Part shown: positions 16,661 to 24,147 of the stretch, piece after piece
Position numbering within the stretch: position 1 is the first letter of the stretch
Layout: every line of letters begins with the position of its first letter
NCBI GenBank assembly: GCA_020846435.1
Contig: JADLDY010000005.1
Location: 1-52,811, forward strand
DNA: 52,811 nucleotides
Origin: Deltaproteobacteria bacterium
GTDB lineage: Bacteria; Desulfobacterota; GWC2-55-46
Reading direction: 5' to 3'
The notes under the pieces: model-generated
What the model was told of the DNA's origin: nothing
Databases searched by the model: none
The model's input: only the letters and a program-made list of their open reading frames with translations
Position numbers and translations under genes: made by a program

Positions 16661-16809
16661 CACATTACAATCAGACAATTGTTCGGACAGGTAAACGACT
16701 TCAGTCCCCGAAGACTGGACAAAAGGCCCGGAATCATCGGCCTGATTCGTGTCCGGCCAGACAAGCCTCAAGACTTTTTCACATGGTCTCAAGACCGGAG
16801 GAAAGGCTC

Positions 16810-17115
16810 ATGGATAAGAAGGAAAAAGGCCTCAAGGAACAGATCGGCATCGACATGGTGGTCAAGGCCCGCTCATCAAGGCGCGGCTTCCTTAAAAAGG
16901 CCATCGTTGGCGCGGTAGCTGTCACGGCCACGGCCGCGGTAGCCAAAAAGACCGGAGATGTTCTGCTAAAGGAAGATGTCCAGCAGGCGTATTTGAACGA
17001 TGTCCTGCCAGGAGACCAGGTGCTCGCGTCAAGGCAGTATGTCGAGATGACGGCCGAGGAGAAAAAGTCTCTGGTCGCCAACCTGCAGAAGAACTACAAG
17101 AACCCCGAAGCCTGA
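16810..17115 (+). CDS. Small Tat-signal protein of the NrfD module
   Basis: The 101-residue protein has a twin-arginine signal (SSRRGFLKK, R24-R25) followed by an alanine/valine-rich hydrophobic segment that may stay as a membrane anchor. The remainder is short and hydrophilic, without cysteines, so it cannot itself hold a cluster. Its end (residues 79-96) shares the pattern MTxEEKKxxVxxLxxxY with residues 68-84 of the ferredoxin subunit encoded next. This suggests a small paralogous accessory subunit. GGAGG lies eight bases before the ATG. Confidence 0.8.
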   Translation: MDKKEKGLKEQIGIDMVVKARSSRRGFLKKAIVGAVAVTATAAVAKKTGDVLLKEDVQQAYLNDVLPGDQVLASRQYVEMTAEEKKSLVANLQKNYKNPEA

Positions 17116-17136
17116 TCGGCTTGAAAACAAACGCTG

Positions 17137-17155
17137 CCGGCTTTTGCCGGTTTTT
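17137..17155 (+). terminator. Weak intraoperonic terminator or attenuator
   Basis: CCGGC-TTTT-GCCGG is followed by TTTTTCTT between the small Tat gene and the ferredoxin gene. The five-pair stem is weak, so it may only reduce readthrough. Confidence 0.45.
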
Positions 17156-17182
17156 CTTCCAGGCTTCATTACGGAGGCTGCC

Positions 17183-18223
17183 GTGTCTGACATGAACGAT
17201 AAAGACAAAAAAAACCAGGTTGACCCAAAAGAGAACTCCCGCCGCGAATTCCTCAAAGAAGCGGCAGGAGGGACCCTTTCGGCGGCCACCCTCGCCGCCG
17301 GAGCAGGCGCTCTGCTTTCTGGCTCAAACGAGGCCGAGGCAAAGGCGACCTGGGGCGAGTGGTTCCAGAAGAACTACCGCCTCATGACCGACGAAGAGAA
17401 AAAAGAGTCGGTCGACCGCCTCGAAAAAAGGTACTCGGAAGAGTACGGCAAGAAGACCACCGTCGACTCTGTCCCCGCGCAGGAAGGCGTGCTTTTCGGG
17501 TACGCCCTCAACATACAAAAATGCATCGGCTGCAGAAGATGCGTGTACGCCTGCGTCAAGGAGAACAACCAGTCCCGCCACGACCCTGAGATACAGTGGA
17601 TAAGGGTCCTGAAGATGGAGAAGGGCAACTTCCTCGAAGAGAACATGGACAAAGGCTACCCCGACAAGCCCGGCATACAGGTCGGCGGCAACGCCTACCA
17701 GAACTCCGGCGTCGTACTCGAGGGCGAACACTACTACGAACCCGAAGAAGTGCCTGAAAAGGGCCACTTCTACTTCCCTATGCAGTGCATGCAGTGCGAA
17801 AAACCGCCCTGCGTCAAAGTCTGCCCCGTGCGCACCACCTACAGGGAGCCGGACGGCATAGTGGTAATCGATTACAACTGGTGCATCGGCTGCAGGATGT
17901 GCGTCTCGGCCTGCCCTTACTGGGCAAGGCGCTTCAACTGGGGCGAGCCCAACCTCCCGGCCGAAGAGATGAACCCCGTGACCCATTACCTCGGCAACAG
18001 GCCGAGGATGAAGGGCGTGGCTGAAAAGTGCACCTTCTGCCTCCAGAGGACCAGGCAGGGCCGCTACACGGCCTGCGTCGAAGTCTGCCCGGTCGGAGCG
18101 AGGAAGTTCGGCAACCTCCTCGACCCCGAGAGCGAGGTCAGGAAGATACTCGAGAAAAAGCGCGTGTTCAGGCTCAAGGCCGAGCTGAACACCTACCCCA
18201 AGTTCTTCTACTTTATGGATTGA
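17183..18223 (+). CDS. Tat-exported four-cluster ferredoxin subunit (NrfC/HybA/PsrB type)
   Basis: The 346-residue protein carries electrons between a NrfD-type membrane subunit and a partner on the periplasmic face. Residues 15-50 are a twin-arginine signal (NSRREFLKEA). After a linker come cysteine groups starting at C114 (CIGCRRCVYAC), then CMQCEKPPCVKVCP, CIGCRMCVSACP and CTFCLQR...CVEVCP, enough for four [4Fe-4S] clusters. The start is the GTG at 17183, five bases after CGGAGG; an ATG three codons later is spaced 14 bases from it. It lies seven bases before the NrfD gene. Confidence 0.92.
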   Translation: MSDMNDKDKKNQVDPKENSRREFLKEAAGGTLSAATLAAGAGALLSGSNEAEAKATWGEWFQKNYRLMTDEEKKESVDRLEKRYSEEYGKKTTVDSVPAQEGVLFGYALNIQKCIGCRRCVYACVKENNQSRHDPEIQWIRVLKMEKGNFLEENMDKGYPDKPGIQVGGNAYQNSGVVLEGEHYYEPEEVPEKGHFYFPMQCMQCEKPPCVKVCPVRTTYREPDGIVVIDYNWCIGCRMCVSACPYWARRFNWGEPNLPAEEMNPVTHYLGNRPRMKGVAEKCTFCLQRTRQGRYTACVEVCPVGARKFGNLLDPESEVRKILEKKRVFRLKAELNTYPKFFYFMD

Positions 18224-18230
18224 GGAGCGT

Positions 18231-19499
18231 ATGAAACCTATTATCCGGTTCGGAATAGACTCCTTTCTTTACGTAATAAGGGGCTCCGCCATGTTCTACG
18301 GATGGCTCATGTTCCTCGGCTTCTTCATGCTCCTCATGATGTACGGGGCGTACGAGCAGTTCACCAACGGCATGATCGTGACGAACTACAACGACCAGGT
18401 AAGCTGGGGGCTCTACGAGGCGCAGTTCGTCTTCCTCGTCGGAGTCGCGGCGGCGGCCGTGACGGTCGTCTTTCCCTCTTATGTCTACCACCACAAGAAA
18501 TTAAAAGAGATAGTCGTCCTCGGCGAGATGCTGGCCATAGCGGCCGTTTCCATGGTCATAATCTTCATCATGTTCCACATGGGACGCCCTGACAGGCTCT
18601 GGCACCTTCTGCCGGTCGTAGGCATATTCAACTGGCCAAACTCGATGCTCACCTGGGATGTCCTTGTCCTGAACGGCTACCTCGTCCTCAACATGGTCTG
18701 CGGCTTCTACTACCTGTACAAGAGGTATGTCGGCCAGGAAGTCAACAAGAGCTTCTACATGCCGCTCGTGTACATCTCTATAGGGTGGGCGCTTTCCATC
18801 CACACGGTCACGGCGTTCCTCGTGAACACCATGCCTTCGAGGCCCATGTGGTTTCACTCGATGATGCCGATAAAGTTCATCACAACGGCGTTCGCGGCCG
18901 GTCCGTCGATGATCATCGTCTCGTTCCTGATCATAAACAAGTACACCAAGTTGAAGATCGCTGAAGAGGCGTTCGACACCCTCTCGCAGATAGTCACCTG
19001 GTGTCTCGGCATAGCCATATTCCTGGGCATCTCGGAAGTCGTAACCGAGCTTTACCCCTCGACAGAGCATTCGTTCTCACTCCAGTACCTCATCTTCGGC
19101 AAGCACGGGCTCTCCGGGCTGGTCGTCTGGTACTGGGCATCGGTCGTCCTCATGGTGACATCGTTCATCATACTCTTGAACCCGAGGCTCAGGCGCAACC
19201 TCACGTTCTGGCTCCCGCTGGCCTGCGTCATGACCTTCGCTGGCATCTGGATAGACAAGGGCATGGGCCTCGTAGTGCCGGCCTTCATACCCTCGCCGAT
19301 TGGCGAGTTCTCGGAGTATGTGCCCTCTGCCATAGAGATAATAAACACGCTCGGCGGCTGGGCTTCCGGCCTCTTCATCTTCACGCTGCTGGCAAAGGGC
19401 GCCATCGGCGTCCTCCTCGGCGATGTAAAGTACTCCGACAAATGGAACCTCGCCGGCGAATGGCAGCCAGTCGTGCATTCCGAGGAGACATCCAAATGA
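18231..19499 (+). CDS. NrfD/PsrC/DsrP-family integral membrane quinone-interacting subunit
   Basis: The 422-residue protein has about ten hydrophobic segments, as in the longer NrfD proteins (DsrP, HmcC, QrcD, ActC). These subunits exchange electrons with menaquinol or ubiquinol and pass them to a ferredoxin subunit outside the membrane. It opens with a helix around SAMFYGWLMFLG, has SWGLYEAQFVFLVGVAAAAV in the second, and HMGRPDRLWHL in a loop. GGAG precedes the ATG. Its stop overlaps the tetraheme cytochrome start by ATGA. No molybdopterin subunit is nearby, so the module probably feeds the cytochrome directly. Confidence 0.93.
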   Translation: MKPIIRFGIDSFLYVIRGSAMFYGWLMFLGFFMLLMMYGAYEQFTNGMIVTNYNDQVSWGLYEAQFVFLVGVAAAAVTVVFPSYVYHHKKLKEIVVLGEMLAIAAVSMVIIFIMFHMGRPDRLWHLLPVVGIFNWPNSMLTWDVLVLNGYLVLNMVCGFYYLYKRYVGQEVNKSFYMPLVYISIGWALSIHTVTAFLVNTMPSRPMWFHSMMPIKFITTAFAAGPSMIIVSFLIINKYTKLKIAEEAFDTLSQIVTWCLGIAIFLGISEVVTELYPSTEHSFSLQYLIFGKHGLSGLVVWYWASVVLMVTSFIILLNPRLRRNLTFWLPLACVMTFAGIWIDKGMGLVVPAFIPSPIGEFSEYVPSAIEIINTLGGWASGLFIFTLLAKGAIGVLLGDVKYSDKWNLAGEWQPVVHSEETSK

Positions 19500-20314
19500 A
19501 AAAACTCGGCAAAATAGCTGCGGCGGCAACTCTGGCGGCTGGTCTGCTGACCGGCTCCACGCTCCTCGCGGCTGACACATACCTTGACTACATGAAAAAG
19601 CCGGCGCCAACCGACTGCTTCGAGAGCAGGGAAGGCTACTCGAATGTCGCGCCGACCGAGATAAAGCCGGGGACTCCGAATGTGAAGTGCTCGAACAAGA
19701 CGAACGGAGTCCTCTGGTGGGGCGACCCGTTCGACGGCACCGAGCCCATGGGCGATCTTCCTATCGACGCCGACTACAAGCACGAAGAGGCGGTCGTAAA
19801 GCCCAGGACAGGCCAGCTCAAGTACTACGCCCCCTGCACCACCTGCCACAACGGGTCGATGGTCCCTTATCCGAAGAGCAAGGCCCCCAGGGCCCTTGTC
19901 ATGCACCAGGACATAGTTCCTGACGCGCTCGATCTCCAGCACGGAAGGGGCGCGATATGGTGCCTCGACTGCCACAACCCGAGGAACAGGGACACCCTCA
20001 TCGACCACAACGGCGGAGAGATACAGTTCAACCAGCCCATGAAGCTCTGCGGCAAGTGCCACGGAGAGGTATACAGCGACTGGAGGGACGGCATCCACGG
20101 CAAGAGGATAGGCATGTGGACAAAGGGCGGCAAGAAGAGATGGTGGGTCTGCACCGAGTGCCACAACCCGCACATGGTACAGACGAAACGCTTCCAGCCG
20201 ATAGCGCCTGAGCCGAGGCCGCAGTACCCAAGGACCAGGACAAACGCCGACCACGAGAGAAACCACGGCGCAGGCCACGCTGAAAGCGCCGCTGGAACTA
20301 CCGGCGGACACTGA
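19496..20314 (+). CDS. Periplasmic tetraheme cytochrome c
   Basis: The 272-residue protein has a signal peptide (1-26) and four CxxCH heme sites: CTTCH (114-118), CLDCH (146-150), CGKCH (165-169) and CTECH (189-193). Two extra cysteines (C41, C65) lie in the N-terminal third and could form a disulfide. The tail is polar and histidine-rich. Translation is coupled to NrfD by an ATGA overlap. It is the likely electron outlet of the NrfD/ferredoxin module. I cannot assign it to a named cytochrome family. Confidence 0.9.
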   Translation: MKKLGKIAAAATLAAGLLTGSTLLAADTYLDYMKKPAPTDCFESREGYSNVAPTEIKPGTPNVKCSNKTNGVLWWGDPFDGTEPMGDLPIDADYKHEEAVVKPRTGQLKYYAPCTTCHNGSMVPYPKSKAPRALVMHQDIVPDALDLQHGRGAIWCLDCHNPRNRDTLIDHNGGEIQFNQPMKLCGKCHGEVYSDWRDGIHGKRIGMWTKGGKKRWWVCTECHNPHMVQTKRFQPIAPEPRPQYPRTRTNADHERNHGAGHAESAAGTTGGH

Positions 20315-20330
20315 AAATAGAGAATGACAA

Positions 20331-20361
20331 AGCCGGACAGGTTTCCCTGTCCGGCTTTTTT
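20331..20361 (+). terminator. Intrinsic terminator of the NrfD operon
   Basis: AGCCGGACAGG pairs with CCTGTCCGGCT across a short loop and is followed by a T-run. It ends the module and separates it from the bc1 genes. Confidence 0.9.
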
Positions 20362-20374
20362 ATTTCAGCAACCC

Positions 20375-20402
20375 TGTCATTCTGAGCGAAGCGAAAAATC
20401 TC
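20375..20402. repeat. TGTCATTCTGAGCG intergenic repeat, half copy
   Basis: TGTCATTCTGAGCGAAGCGA with AAAATCTC matches one arm of the inverted element at 21171-21253. The rest of 20403-20532 shows no gene or clear structure. Confidence 0.6.
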
Positions 20403-20532
20403 GGTTTCAAAGGCTGCTGTTTCAAAAACTACGAGATCATAAATTGCTGTAAGGGGGTACAGGCTTACGGGATTCCAGGCGATATGGTAAAGTAGGAGTG
20501 TTGGAGGGTGGTGAGGGAGAGGGGCATATGCG

Positions 20533-21030
20533 ATGAAAACGGAAACGAAAATAGTGCATAAATGTAAAAGTCGCATGCATATGAGAAGAATGCTTTTTAA
20601 ATCTCACCAATTCTCTTTTGTTTTATTCATATTGCTTTTCGCAGCATGCAATGATCCTGTTAGTAGTATAGGTAACTCACATGTTGAAAGTAATGCACCG
20701 TCTACTGAAACATTTGATAAGGTGCTAAAGCGTGATTTGGAGGATTATTTTAAAACTCCTGGGAAAGAGATTACTATCAATTTCGAATTGCTAAGAAAAG
20801 TAGCTACTCAGTCCGGCGTCTCTTACCCTAAGTACTATATTTGGGTAAAGATTCGAGATGGGAATTTGATACTGAATGAGGGTGCAGTTCGCGTAGCCGC
20901 AATAGGAAAGGAAAAATTTAAAGTAACCGATTTCATTTCAAAGCGTGACATTCAGACTAATACTGTTATTGTCGAGCACGTATTTCCAAAAGCCCTCGTT
21001 GATATTATACGGACAAGGGCAGGGCTATGA
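20533..21030 (+). CDS. Putative small lipoprotein, function unknown
   Basis: I do not recognise this 165-residue protein. It has a hydrophobic segment ending in the lipobox LFAAC near residue 39, so it is probably a lipoprotein with a long n-region, unless translation starts at one of the later methionines (residues 17 or 20). GAGAGGGG lies about ten bases before the first ATG. The gene is clearly AT-richer than its neighbours and uses different codons, which suggests recent arrival. It overlaps the next reading frame by ATGA. Confidence 0.6.
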   Translation: MKTETKIVHKCKSRMHMRRMLFKSHQFSFVLFILLFAACNDPVSSIGNSHVESNAPSTETFDKVLKRDLEDYFKTPGKEITINFELLRKVATQSGVSYPKYYIWVKIRDGNLILNEGAVRVAAIGKEKFKVTDFISKRDIQTNTVIVEHVFPKALVDIIRTRAGL

Positions 21031-21155
21031 TGAAGATAATAAAATATAGCCTGCTTACAATTATATTTTTAATAGTGATGTTGTATGGTGTCGCATATTA
21101 TTTTGATTCCACTGAAAATATATACAGCCTCGTAGGTTGGGTTAGCGCAGCGTAA
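21027..21155 (+). CDS. Small membrane peptide, probably truncated by a repeat
   Basis: This 42-codon frame starts in an ATGA overlap with the lipoprotein gene. Its first 26 residues are a single hydrophobic helix (about YSLLTIIFLIVMLYGVAYYF). The last eight residues and the TAA come from the GTAGGTTGGGTTAGCG repeat, so the repeat seems to have been inserted into, and cut short, a longer gene. It shares the AT-rich composition of the lipoprotein gene. Confidence 0.5.
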   Translation: MMKIIKYSLLTIIFLIVMLYGVAYYFDSTENIYSLVGWVSAA

Positions 21156-21162
21156 CCCAACA
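21132..21162. repeat. GTAGGTTGGGTTAGCG palindromic repeat, copy A
   Basis: GTAGGTTGGGTTAGCGCAGC is followed by GTAACCCAACA. TTGGGTTA pairs with TAACCCAA. Near-identical copies lie at 21366-21396 and 35169-35199. Confidence 0.85.
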
Positions 21163-21170
21163 CACCTGTC

Positions 21171-21253
21171 TGTCATTCTGAGCGTAGCGAAGAATCTCGT
21201 CTTTACCTGGCACGCAAGAGATTCTTCGGTCGCTACGCTCCCTCAGAATGACA
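21171..21253. repeat. TGTCATTCTGAGCG inverted repeat
   Basis: TGTCATTCTGAGCGTAGCGA at the left pairs with TCGCTACGCTCCCTCAGAAT plus GACA at the right; inside, AGAATCTC pairs with GAGATTCT. It is one of several mobile-looking repeats in this island. Confidence 0.75.
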
Positions 21254-21301
21254 AACATACCTCCTGCCATTTCTGAAGGGAAAAGGCTCACCCCCGCCCT
21301 C

Positions 21302-21357
21302 CTCTCCCATTTTTTCTGCTATACTTCTTTCAACACTCAGGCCAGGTGCGTGCCATG
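21302..21357 (+). promoter_or_regulatory. Duplicate of the Rieske promoter and leader (orphan copy)
   Basis: This segment aligns closely with 21549-21599 upstream of the Rieske gene. Shared blocks include TTTTTTCTGCTATACT, AACAC, CAG, AGGTGC and a final CATG. It has the extended -10 TGCTATACT (21317-21325). The ATG at 21355 opens only four codons before a TAG within a repeat, so this copy has no gene. Confidence 0.6.
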
Positions 21358-21365
21358 GCAGCCTC

Positions 21366-21396
21366 GTAGGTTGGGTTAGCGAAGCGTAACCCAACA
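21366..21396. repeat. GTAGGTTGGGTTAGCG palindromic repeat, copy B
   Basis: The 31 bases match copy A at all but one position, and both copies are preceded by CAGCCTC. The following 21397-21548 holds fragments of another repeat (GAGATTGCTT, and TCGCTGCGCTCGCAATGAC) and no gene. Confidence 0.85.
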
Positions 21397-21548
21397 CATA
21401 AACAGCCTAGGGAGGTTTACAACTGTCGAGATTGCTTATCTCGCCCCATCCCTGGGGCTCGACCCTTCGGGCCTTCTCGCTGAAAGCTCGAAGTTCAATT
21501 TTTGCTATCCTGCAAAAATTGTCGCTGCGCTCGCAATGACGCTCCCCC

Positions 21549-21569
21549 CTCCCTTTTTTCTGCTATACT
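21549..21569 (+). promoter_or_regulatory. Extended -10 promoter of the bc1 operon
   Basis: TGCTATACT (21561-21569) is an extended -10 element 27 bases before the Rieske ATG. No good -35 box is present; the upstream bases are C-rich. AAAAGGTG before the ATG is the ribosome binding site. Confidence 0.6.
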
Positions 21570-21596
21570 CCTTTTAACACCAGAAAAGGTGCATAC

Positions 21597-22193
21597 ATGT
21601 CAGACGAACAGGACAATACTCTAACCCGCCGCAATTTCCTCACAGGCGCGGCGGCCCTCATGGCCGCAACAGGGGCCGCGTTCTCAGCCTACCCGTTTAT
21701 CCGCGCCATGAGCCCCACAAAAGACCTGCTTGCCGCAGGTGTCCAGGAGTTTGACATCTCAACCTTAAAGCTCGGCGAGCTCAAGACCGTCATCTGGAGA
21801 AAGCAGCCGGTCTTTATCCTCAAGAGGACCCCTCAGATGATAGAAGAGGCGGCCGAAGTCAAGACATCTGACCTCGTCGACCCGGCGGCCCCGGAGGAAA
21901 GGGCCGCTAATCCTGAGCTCTTCGTATCTCTCGGCATATGCACGCACTTAGGCTGCATACCAAAATTTGTGGAGAAGATGCCTGAGTCCGGCACATCGGG
22001 CTTTTACTGCCCTTGCCACGGCGGGAAATACGACAACCTCGGCAGGAGGCTCGGCGGCCCTCCACCGGAGAACCTTCACCTCGTACCGTACAGGCTCGCC
22101 GGCAAGGACAGGCTTATTATCGGAACGGCGGAATTCGGCGGGTACGGCGAGAATGTAAGAAAGATAAAAGACCTGCCGCCTGTGGAGGCTTAA
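21597..22193 (+). CDS. petA: Rieske iron-sulfur subunit of the cytochrome bc1 complex
   Basis: The 198-residue protein holds the [2Fe-2S] centre that takes an electron from quinol. Ligands are C115 and H117 in CTHLGC, and C138 and H141 in CPCHGGKYD; C120 and C140 should form the stabilising disulfide. The N-terminus has a twin-arginine-type anchor (TRRNFLTG) and one membrane helix, as in bc1 Rieske proteins. It is followed four bases later by cytochrome b. Confidence 0.96.
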   Translation: MSDEQDNTLTRRNFLTGAAALMAATGAAFSAYPFIRAMSPTKDLLAAGVQEFDISTLKLGELKTVIWRKQPVFILKRTPQMIEEAAEVKTSDLVDPAAPEERAANPELFVSLGICTHLGCIPKFVEKMPESGTSGFYCPCHGGKYDNLGRRLGGPPPENLHLVPYRLAGKDRLIIGTAEFGGYGENVRKIKDLPPVEA

Positions 22194-22197
22194 ATAA

Positions 22198-23397
22198 ATG
22201 GCCCTACTCGACTGGATAGACAAACGCCTCCCCGTCACAGAGTTCGTGCAAAAGCACGTAACAGGCTACCCCACGCCCTCCAACCTCAACTACCTCTGGA
22301 ACTTCGGCTCGCTCCTCGGCACTTTTTTTGTCATCCAGGTCATAACCGGCGTCTGGCTCGCTATGTACTACAAGCCTGACGCTAATCTTGCCTTTGGAAG
22401 CGTCCAGCACATAATGAGGGACGTCAACTACGGCTGGCTCATCCGTTACATCCACGCCACAGGCGCGACTGCCATATTCTTCTGTATCTATGTTCACATG
22501 TCCCGGGGGCTTTACTACGGCTCGTACAAGAGCCCGAGGGAGCTCCTCTGGTGGATCGGCCTCCTCATATTCCTCGCCTTCATGGCGGAGGCTTTCATGG
22601 GCTATCTCCTGCCCTGGGGGCAGATGTCCTTCTGGGGCGCGACCGTCATAACAAACCTCTTCTCGACAGTTCCATTTATCGGCCCGGAGCTCGCGATCTG
22701 GATAAGGGGCGATTTCGCCGTAGGGGACGCGACCCTCTCGCGCTTCTATTCTTTCCATACGACCATATTCCCGTTCGCCATAATAGGCGCTCTCATAGTC
22801 ATACACTTAACGGCCCTCCACAGGGTCGGCTCTAACAACCCGGAGGGGGTCGACTTCGACAAGAAGGGGGGCCGCGTGCTCCCGTTCGCACCGTATTTCA
22901 TCACGAAAGACGCATGGTTCATATCGCTTGCATTCACCATTTTTCTCTACTTTGTCTTTTTCTGGCCTGACGCCTTCATGGAACCTGTGAACAACGAGCC
23001 TGCCAACCCGTTGAAGACGCCTTTGCACATAGTCCCTGAATGGTACTTCCTGCCCTTTTACGCCATTTTGCGCTCTATCCCCAACAAGCTTGGCGGGGCA
23101 ATTGCCATGGGCGCTTCGATATTCGTACTCTTCCTTCTTCCCTGGCTCGATCGCTCGCCGATCAAGAGCGCACGGTACAGGCCAATCAAAAGGGTCCTCG
23201 TCTTTATCTTTTTCATAAACTTCATCGGCCTGGGCTATGTCGGCATGAACCCGCCTGACGCGGTCTCGTTCCTGGGAGTGAAAATAGTCAGCCTCGGAGT
23301 CGTCTTTACGATAATCTACTTTCTTTTCTTCTGCCTCCTGCCTGTTATCCCGTATTTTGAAAGGGCGAAAATTCCGGAGGAGGACTACCGTGATTAG
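22198..23397 (+). CDS. petB: Cytochrome b of the bc1 complex
   Basis: The 399-residue membrane protein is a full-length cytochrome b in one chain, not split into b6 and subunit IV. It has the heme-binding histidine regions (YIHATGATAIFF, IYVHMSRG, YSFHTTIFPF, IVIHLTALHRVG) and the quinol-site motif PEWYFLPFYA. It oxidises quinol and moves protons across the inner membrane. It lies between the Rieske and cytochrome c1 genes, the standard operon order. Confidence 0.97.
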   Translation: MALLDWIDKRLPVTEFVQKHVTGYPTPSNLNYLWNFGSLLGTFFVIQVITGVWLAMYYKPDANLAFGSVQHIMRDVNYGWLIRYIHATGATAIFFCIYVHMSRGLYYGSYKSPRELLWWIGLLIFLAFMAEAFMGYLLPWGQMSFWGATVITNLFSTVPFIGPELAIWIRGDFAVGDATLSRFYSFHTTIFPFAIIGALIVIHLTALHRVGSNNPEGVDFDKKGGRVLPFAPYFITKDAWFISLAFTIFLYFVFFWPDAFMEPVNNEPANPLKTPLHIVPEWYFLPFYAILRSIPNKLGGAIAMGASIFVLFLLPWLDRSPIKSARYRPIKRVLVFIFFINFIGLGYVGMNPPDAVSFLGVKIVSLGVVFTIIYFLFFCLLPVIPYFERAKIPEEDYRD

Positions 23398-23968
23398 GAT
23401 AATCCTACTCATACTGCTGGCGGTCTTACATACTCCGGCCTTCGGCGAAGAAAGCGTCAGCATAAAACTCACGCCTGAGACAATAGAGCGTGGAAGCGCT
23501 CTTTTTACCCAGTACTGCTCAGGCTGCCACGGACTCAAGTTCCACAAGGGCGCCGCGCCCCCGGCCCTTGACCCGCAGGCGGCAGAGGCGGCCTTCGGGG
23601 TCGCCCCGCCTGACCTCTCCCTCATGGCATCAGCCCGCGGCCGGGGCGATGATGGAGCAGAGTACATATTCCGCCTCCTAACCTCGTACTATACGAAAGA
23701 CGGCCAGACAAGGAACAAGGCTTTCGCTGAGGAGACCAAGACAGACGGAGCCATAGCAATGCCGCCGCCCATCCCCATGGACGACCCTGCCCTAAAGGAA
23801 AAAGCGGCCGACATCTCAGCCTTTCTCCTGAGTGTTTCCGACCCCACGGCCGAAGAGCGGCTCTCGATCGGCCCCTGGGTCCTGTCCTACATGGGACTCC
23901 TGACCGCCATCCTCTACCTCCTCAACAGGTACACCTGGAAAGGCGTAAAAAAGAAGCTCAAAAGCTGA
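23390..23968 (+). CDS. petC: Cytochrome c1-like subunit of the bc1 complex
   Basis: The 192-residue protein has a signal peptide, one heme site CSGCH (43-47), a methionine-rich segment (AMPPPIPMDD) that may give the sixth ligand, and a C-terminal membrane anchor (about 165-183) followed by a basic tail. It accepts electrons from the Rieske centre. It is shorter than classical cytochrome c1 (about 230-260 residues). I chose GTG at 23390, which has GGAGGA six bases before it and overlaps the cytochrome b stop by eight bases. Confidence 0.9.
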   Translation: MIRIILLILLAVLHTPAFGEESVSIKLTPETIERGSALFTQYCSGCHGLKFHKGAAPPALDPQAAEAAFGVAPPDLSLMASARGRGDDGAEYIFRLLTSYYTKDGQTRNKAFAEETKTDGAIAMPPPIPMDDPALKEKAADISAFLLSVSDPTAEERLSIGPWVLSYMGLLTAILYLLNRYTWKGVKKKLKS

Positions 23969-24023
23969 GCCCATCCATCCTTAAACTCCTCCCACAAAAA
24001 TCAAGGAATTGCGCCCACTTTCC

Positions 24024-24052
24024 TTGACAAATCACTCCGCCGTGCCTATATT
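24024..24052 (+). promoter_or_regulatory. Sigma70 promoter of dnaK
   Basis: TTGACA (24024-24029), exactly 17 bases and TATATT (24047-24052) lie about 95 bases before the dnaK ATG. I see no CIRCE element or sigma32-type sequence, so heat control is not evident here. Confidence 0.8.
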
Positions 24053-24147
24053 AACCATAAAGGCGGGGCTTAAGCCTGCCTGCAAAAGCTAACCACTTGA
24101 ATTACTTACAATAAAATACAGGAAAAGAAAAAGCCAGGAGGAAGCAA

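Noticed and set aside
19052-20311. A 419-codon minus-strand frame opposite the tetraheme cytochrome
   Set aside because: It runs antisense to a gene with four heme motifs and a signal peptide, and its translation is low-complexity.
24024-24147. CIRCE or sigma32-type heat-shock element before dnaK
   Set aside because: No TTAGCACTC-N9-GAGTGCTAA repeat and no CCCCAT-type box; only a sigma70 promoter fits.
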